Shown here one piece after another: positions 59,541-64,000 of a stretch of DNA of 64,000 bases. How positions within the stretch are numbered: position 1 is the first letter of the stretch; each line of letters starts with the position of its first letter. The notes under the pieces were generated by a model. That model saw only the letters and a list, made by a program, of their open reading frames with translations, ran no database searches and had not been told where the DNA came from. Made by a program: the position numbers and the translations under genes. The stretch is from the NCBI GenBank assembly GCA_028023455.1, contig JAQFVV010012490.1, positions 2,916,001 to 2,980,000 on the forward strand, in the 5' to 3' direction. This DNA is from Epiperipatus broadwayi. Its lineage: Eukaryota; Onychophora; Udeonychophora; Euonychophora; Peripatidae.

Positions 59541-59581
59541 TCTCACTGACGAAGGCCACAAGCCAGAAACTAGTCTGGGGA
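59541..59581 (+). ncRNA. Hammerhead ribozyme-like motif, family C, first direct copy
   Basis: CTGACGA at 59546-59552, GAAA at 59566-59569, self-complementary ACTAGT (59569-59574) for stem III, cleavage residue C59575, then TGGGGA. Its 5' stem I strand is altered (ATCTCA) because the palindrome junction lies there, so this copy is the weakest of the three at this locus. Confidence 0.45.
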
Positions 59582-59996
59582 TATTGGATGAGTAGGCATT
59601 AGATAGGTATTTTATGCACAAGCCTTCTGGCATCCATTGATTACTCTGTTTAGCACAGGTGGCAATACTGTATGAAGAGTTTTGCTCTGTTTATCAACAA
59701 TTAATGTGCTAGTATAGGAAATGTGATCATGTGATGCTTAATGGTTTAACACCAATCCTGCCCAATAGGATAGTGGTGGCTATGGTTGTAAAAGAGCCAA
59801 AGACACCAAAATATATGGGTGCTGAACTGAGTTCAGGCCCATATGACTATATAAGCTATTGAGCTTAGATTGAAAATATTTTTTGTGTTTTCCAATTTCA
59901 TTCTCATAGTTTTGTAGTTAAGTAGAGATAAAAGGTGTTTGCTAGAGGGTTGCATTAGATCCTAAGATCTAGATGCAGTGCTCTCAGATCCAAAGC

Positions 59997-60038
59997 TCCT
60001 CACTGACGAAGGCCACAAGCCAGAAACTAGTCTGGGGA
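59997..60038 (+). ncRNA. Hammerhead ribozyme-like motif, family C, second direct copy
   Basis: TCCTCA (59997-60002), CTGACGA (60003-60009), the A-GGC-CACAA-GCC-A stem II, GAAA, ACTAGT, cleavage residue C60032, and TGGGGA (60033-60038). It is exactly 457 bp after the first direct copy. Paired cleavage would release a 457-nt RNA (59576-60032). Confidence 0.55.
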
Positions 60039-60235
60039 TATTGGATGAGTAGGCATTAGATAGGGATTTTATGCACAAACCTTCTGGCATCCATTGATTA
60101 CTCTGTTTAGCACAGGTGGCAATACTGTATGGAGAGTTTTGCTCTGTTTAACCCTAAGACAATAAACATAATCTTCATCAACAATAAATATTATCAAAAT
60201 CACACCTTTCTTTATTTTTGCCGTAATATTCTATA

Positions 60236-60373
60236 AATACAATTTATCCAAACTGCTTCATTATATCATAGCTCTGAAGAAGTCTGCAGGTCAGTCAAAA
60301 CGTCGGTGTATATATATGTAAAAATAAAGAGTTTTGCTAAAAAGTGTTTGAAGCAGTGTGGATAAATTGTATT
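60236..60373 (+). mobile_element. 138-bp mini-element with 25-bp TIRs and hammerhead remnant
   Basis: AATACAATTTATCCAAACTG at 60236 is inverted at 60349-60373 with one mismatch over 25 bp. Between the repeats lies CTGAAGA (60274-60280), a GTCTGCAGGTCAGTC segment, and AAAACGTC in place of the usual GAAACGTC. GAAAC-GTC with minimal stem III is the common Penelope-type hammerhead form. Here G12 is mutated and stem I is poor. It is presumably dead. Confidence 0.6.
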
Positions 60374-60379
60374 AACAAT

Positions 60380-63300
60380 AAATATAAAGCAGATGCAGAA
60401 GGGGGGGGTACAATATACTTTTCATTTCATGGATTTAAACAAGTGACAGACATTGCAGCCATTGTGTGTGCAGTTTAATTTTAATGATTATTTTGAATCC
60501 TATGATTTTCACTGTAAAATCAGAATTTATGTACATATGTCACTCATTTAGTTATATTAAAGATCAAATAAAATCTGCAAACAAGTACAAACTAATGTAC
60601 AATAATTCTCAACAAAACATTTAAGGATATTATGGAATCATTAGTTATTTAAACAACTGTAAATAAATGCAAATCTGGTCATACATAAAAACAGTAACAA
60701 ATTGCAGATCTCAATAGAAGTAAAGATGAAACTTCACTGAAAATTATGGAAAAACAAAAAAAATCAAAACAACTGTGAGCATTCAAGAAACTGGTCCTGA
60801 ATAATATATCAAATAAAAATCTACTATCATTAGGGAAATAAACACATCATGTTATGGATTTTAAGATTATGGTGGGGCTGCTGCCGGCAGAATTTTTTTT
60901 CAGATGGAATATCTATTTCCATTTTATAGAAACTTCCAACTTACTTGCATAAAATATATAATTGTTATAAATTCATTTTGTAATCTATTTACACTTACAT
61001 TTTTAAAGTTTTTTTACTAGTCCATCTCTTGATTCAAACTTTTTATTTTTTTTAGTCCTATCAGATATTTAAAATAAGTGCATTTAGTATCAGAATTTTT
61101 AACTGACAAAATATTATATAGTATCATTTTTTTTAGTGAACTTGAAATGAAATTCTATAATGGGTCATACATACTCATTAGACAGTATTTAACTTTCTCT
61201 GGAATATACTTATCATTAATGGGAATTGTTAGGCATATCTTTTTAACTCATTTCATATATATTGTAACCTTATATTTTAGTGTAAAATATAAAGATTGAT
61301 AGAACTGATATAAAAATTTCTGTCTCCTTTTTGGTGATTTGATTGCCTTGTTTTGCATTTTGAACAGACTATTTACTTGCACTTGAGACAATTTATTGAT
61401 GAAAATAAATAATATTTTACCTTGCTTATTGCCTGTATTGTCTTAATGTATTTAAAATTGCTCTTTTCCATTCACTGATTTGGATCAAATATGTTTAACT
61501 TGTAATAAATCAACAGCTCACATCTAGTTTAGTAAAATGTGACTAAAAATAATAATAATAATTCTTATTTATTTAAAATAATCTTAGAAATTATTTTCAT
61601 TTAAATTCAAAAGCTATTTGTTTAACTAATTTTTAATTATTAGATAAAAATATAATAAACACGTGTGCATTTCAGTGAAAGACAGCATTCAATGACAGCG
61701 TTCGTGATTATTATTAAGAAGAAAAAATGGTGTAAAAATAAAATGTAAGCAAAATATATTAAGCATATTTTTTAAAAAATAACTAATAAGCAAACGAGTT
61801 AACCAAGAATTTTCATATGGATTTAAAGATAAAATGGTGATATTTTATAATAATATGAATTGCTAAATTTAAAAGTCTGTTCAAGTCAGACGATCATGTG
61901 AATCAAATTGCTAATAATTTTCTCAATATCTGCATTTGAAATATGATGGAATGCTTAACTTTAAAAGTAGAATTAATAACAGAAGGTCAATATGTTTTGG
62001 AATATTTTATTACATACAAACTGGCAATATTAAATAAATATTTTAATTGCAGAAGTTTTTCGGATATTAAAATTTTATTTTAAAAAAGAAGAGGTTTAAA
62101 ATCAAAATCAATTTTAAAATTTTATTGAAACGCTGGTTTAATATTCTGCATAGAATTTAAATTATAAAGAATTGACTATCTTATCTGAATGTATACTGCC
62201 AGTAATGTATTTACTATTTAATTTGTTTACTATTTGAATAATGGTAACAGCCTTCAAATAATTAACTAAAACTACTTTCTGATTTCTATCATCAATTTTG
62301 AATTATTAAATTATTTTGCTCTAATTATTATTCCTAAATTTAAATGTGGATAAATAAATTAATATAGCCTGAATATCATAAACTTGGAACAATGTTATAT
62401 AAAAATGTAGAATTTAATAACTTATGAAGAACATTTTCTTTTAAACTCTACATCTCGTACTTTTGGAATTATCTCATATTTATGGAGCCATGCAAAATTC
62501 ATTAATTTAAAAAGACTCGTAATAACTAGAACAAACGGATATAATCACATCTATGGAATTCGGCTATAATTTATAATTATTACTTTGTGCAATGTGTATT
62601 TATTGTTCAAGACATTTTTACATTGATTTCACGGATAATATTTAATATTCTAAAAATGTTGTACACTTTTATTTATGCATTTAAGTAAGAATGAATTAAT
62701 TTAAATTTTTATTGTTATATGAACTTATATGTGAAGTTCATGATTAATACTTTTACTATGTTTGAATTAAATTCATGGGATTGAATAAAACATTTATTTA
62801 AGGAAATAGCGCTTGCGAAAAGCTTGAGAATTACTAATAAATTTATGGTGTGTGTCAACCTCTTGTGAAGTGTCTTACGAGTCTTTCCAGGATTCTGTTC
62901 CTATACTCATGTCACTTTGTGTTACATTGTTACTATGTTTATATTTTAAGAAAGATAATTCAGTATATTAGTTGTCCTTATTATTGAAACACTTTCCATT
63001 ATGTATGAACCCACATCTGCTACATTGCTGGTGTCTTTTTGAATTGTCAGAATAATTGAGGAGGATGATTTTTGCACTTTAAATATGAAGTAAATATTAA
63101 TATTGCTTTACAATGTTAAATTGCATTAGTCTGTGCTGGTGGTTAACCTGCAGATTAATTATTTGCCACTTTCTGTATTTTTACACTCATTCCTGCGCTG
63201 GTGGTTAATCCGCAGAATAGAGTAATTATATTTGTTGCTTCATGGTGGTGTATAAACCCACAGGGCACTCAGTGTTGTATCATTCCTATGTGTAGATGAA

Positions 63301-63820
63301 TGCATCCACAGGAATATCATTTTACTTCATAAATGTAAGCTTGGGCAAAGTATCTTGTATTATAATGCTAAAATCATCTTCTTCCATTTATAAGTATGAC
63401 TTATAAGTTGAGTCATAAAGTGTAGCAGGGCAACTTATCTAAATTATCCTCATAATGATTAACTGTTTGTTAATTAATATTTATCTGAACTGAAGTTTGA
63501 ATTTTCACTTTGGTTTAGCATTTTAGCTAATTCCTGCAAATGTGACATTATTTATTATATTATTGTAGATTTATAGTATAGATTTATTGTCTATGGAACT
63601 GACACATTGGGTATTTTATGATTTGATGTTGAATTTCAGTATAGTTTCCTCAAGGCAGAAATTAGATCAAATTATAATAAAATGTATGATTAGGCTTTTA
63701 TAAAACTGTGCCTATGATATATTTAGTGAAGGAAACAAATGGAATATTTTATTAATTTATTTATTTATTTGTTTATTTATGTATTTATTTATTACATAAA
63801 ACATATAAATTATTATTTTT
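60380..63820. other. AT-rich stretch without a supported gene
   Basis: The 73-codon frame at 61078-61299 has no domain. CpG is modestly raised at 61.65-62.88 kb. A GCTGGTGGTTAA repeat pair at 63.13-63.22 kb is listed separately. Confidence 0.4.
63135..63265 (+). repeat. Degenerate 62-bp direct repeat around GCTGGTGGTTAA
   Basis: GCTGGTGGTTAACCTGCAG (63135) and GCTGGTGGTTAATCCGCAG (63197) are 62 bp apart. A looser third form, ATGGTGGTGTATAAACCCAC, follows at 63242. Each is followed by AT-rich sequence containing TAATTA in the first two. Origin unknown. Confidence 0.6.
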
Positions 63821-63822
63821 TT

Positions 63823-63915
63823 CCTCATGTGTCATAGCATCAGCCAAGAAGCGAACCCGCTAATCCGGGACAACTGCTTATAAAGCAGACGTCGCTGATC
63901 TCTCGACCACCAATT
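63823..63915 (-). mobile_element. tRNA-derived SINE, copy 4
   Basis: On the minus strand: ATTGGTGGTCGAGAGATCAG, a CTGCTTTATAAGCAG hairpin, GCGGGTTCGCTTC (near-perfect B box), TGATGCTATGACACATGAGG and an A/T-rich tail. It is the best-preserved copy in the promoter boxes. No target-site duplication could be identified. Confidence 0.85.
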
Positions 63916-64000
63916 GTTAATCATAAAATTGTAAATAAATATTAATTTATAATTAAACTTACTGTGCCATTGCTATTTGTCATTCATAAATCCAGAAATC

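Larger units (their letters stand above)
59329..60150 (+). mobile_element. Family C ribozyme element: fold-back plus partial tandem dimer
   Basis: An inverted partial copy (59329-59530) pairs with 59542-59743 over 202 bp, with few mismatches. A full 457-bp unit then runs to about 60000, and a second direct partial copy (about 60000-60145) repeats the first about 145 bp of the unit. The inverted copy and the two direct ones each carry a hammerhead core. The unit includes GATCCTAAGATCTAGATGCA and GCCCATATGACTATATAAGC, matching 30.1 kb. It is non-coding. Confidence 0.85.

Overview
This is AT-rich, gene-poor animal nuclear DNA. No long intact reading frame is present. Coding signal is limited to one spliced terminal exon and to decayed transposable elements. 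Eukaryotic origin rests on an intron/exon acceptor, a Pol III tRNA-Ser(GCT) gene, tRNA-derived SINEs, a decayed non-LTR retrotransposon, a decayed mariner, a probable LTR retrotransposon and long tetranucleotide arrays. The mix (AT-rich, tRNA-SINE-rich, many fold-back repeats, very long TCTA/TCTG arrays) fits a mollusc, most likely a cephalopod such as an octopus. That placement is inference, not proof.

Layout. 1-0.4 kb: fold-back repeat of family A. 2.5-3.5 kb: mariner relic, minus strand. 3.5-8.0 kb: decayed LINE, minus strand, with ORF1 (coiled coil and SGNH esterase), AP endonuclease, reverse transcriptase and a C-terminal zinc knuckle. 10.4-11.1 kb: fold-back family B. 14.5-15.4 and 22.7-23.75 kb: two fold-backs of the same three-arm architecture. 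16.6-17.5 kb: family A. 21.3-22.1 kb: last exon and 3' UTR of a plus-strand gene ending in a PH domain, the only convincing protein-coding gene. 29.2, 33.2, 51.6 and 63.8 kb: four copies of one tRNA-derived SINE. 30.1, 42.3 and 59.3-60.15 kb: family C. 32.57-39.03 kb: probable degenerate LTR retrotransposon with about 1.7-kb direct repeats around gag-like debris, with a SINE in only one repeat. 40.0-40.5 kb: MITE-like pair. 43.35-43.9 kb: 550-bp tetranucleotide array abutting a family A copy. 45.1-45.7 kb: family D with a perfect 85-bp palindrome. 52.96-53.9 kb: terminal-inverted-repeat element. 56.75 kb: tRNA-Ser(GCT), next to a CpG-retaining stretch. 60.24-60.37 kb: a mini-element.

The main result of the hunt is that several fold-back/tandem repeat families (A, B, C, D and the 60.27-kb mini-element) each carry a motif matching the type I hammerhead ribozyme: CTGANGA, a closed stem II, GAAA, a very short stem III, a cleavage triplet (usually GTC), and a stem I whose two strands pair. 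The best copy is at 45.26 kb on the minus strand. Family C at 59.5-60.0 kb carries two same-strand motifs exactly 457 bp apart, the tandem-dimer layout expected of a retrozyme or the terminal repeats of a Penelope-like element. The window therefore looks like a graveyard of small ribozyme-bearing retroelements that spread, probably with help from other elements, and left long inverted repeats. Such inverted repeats would fold into dsRNA if transcribed.
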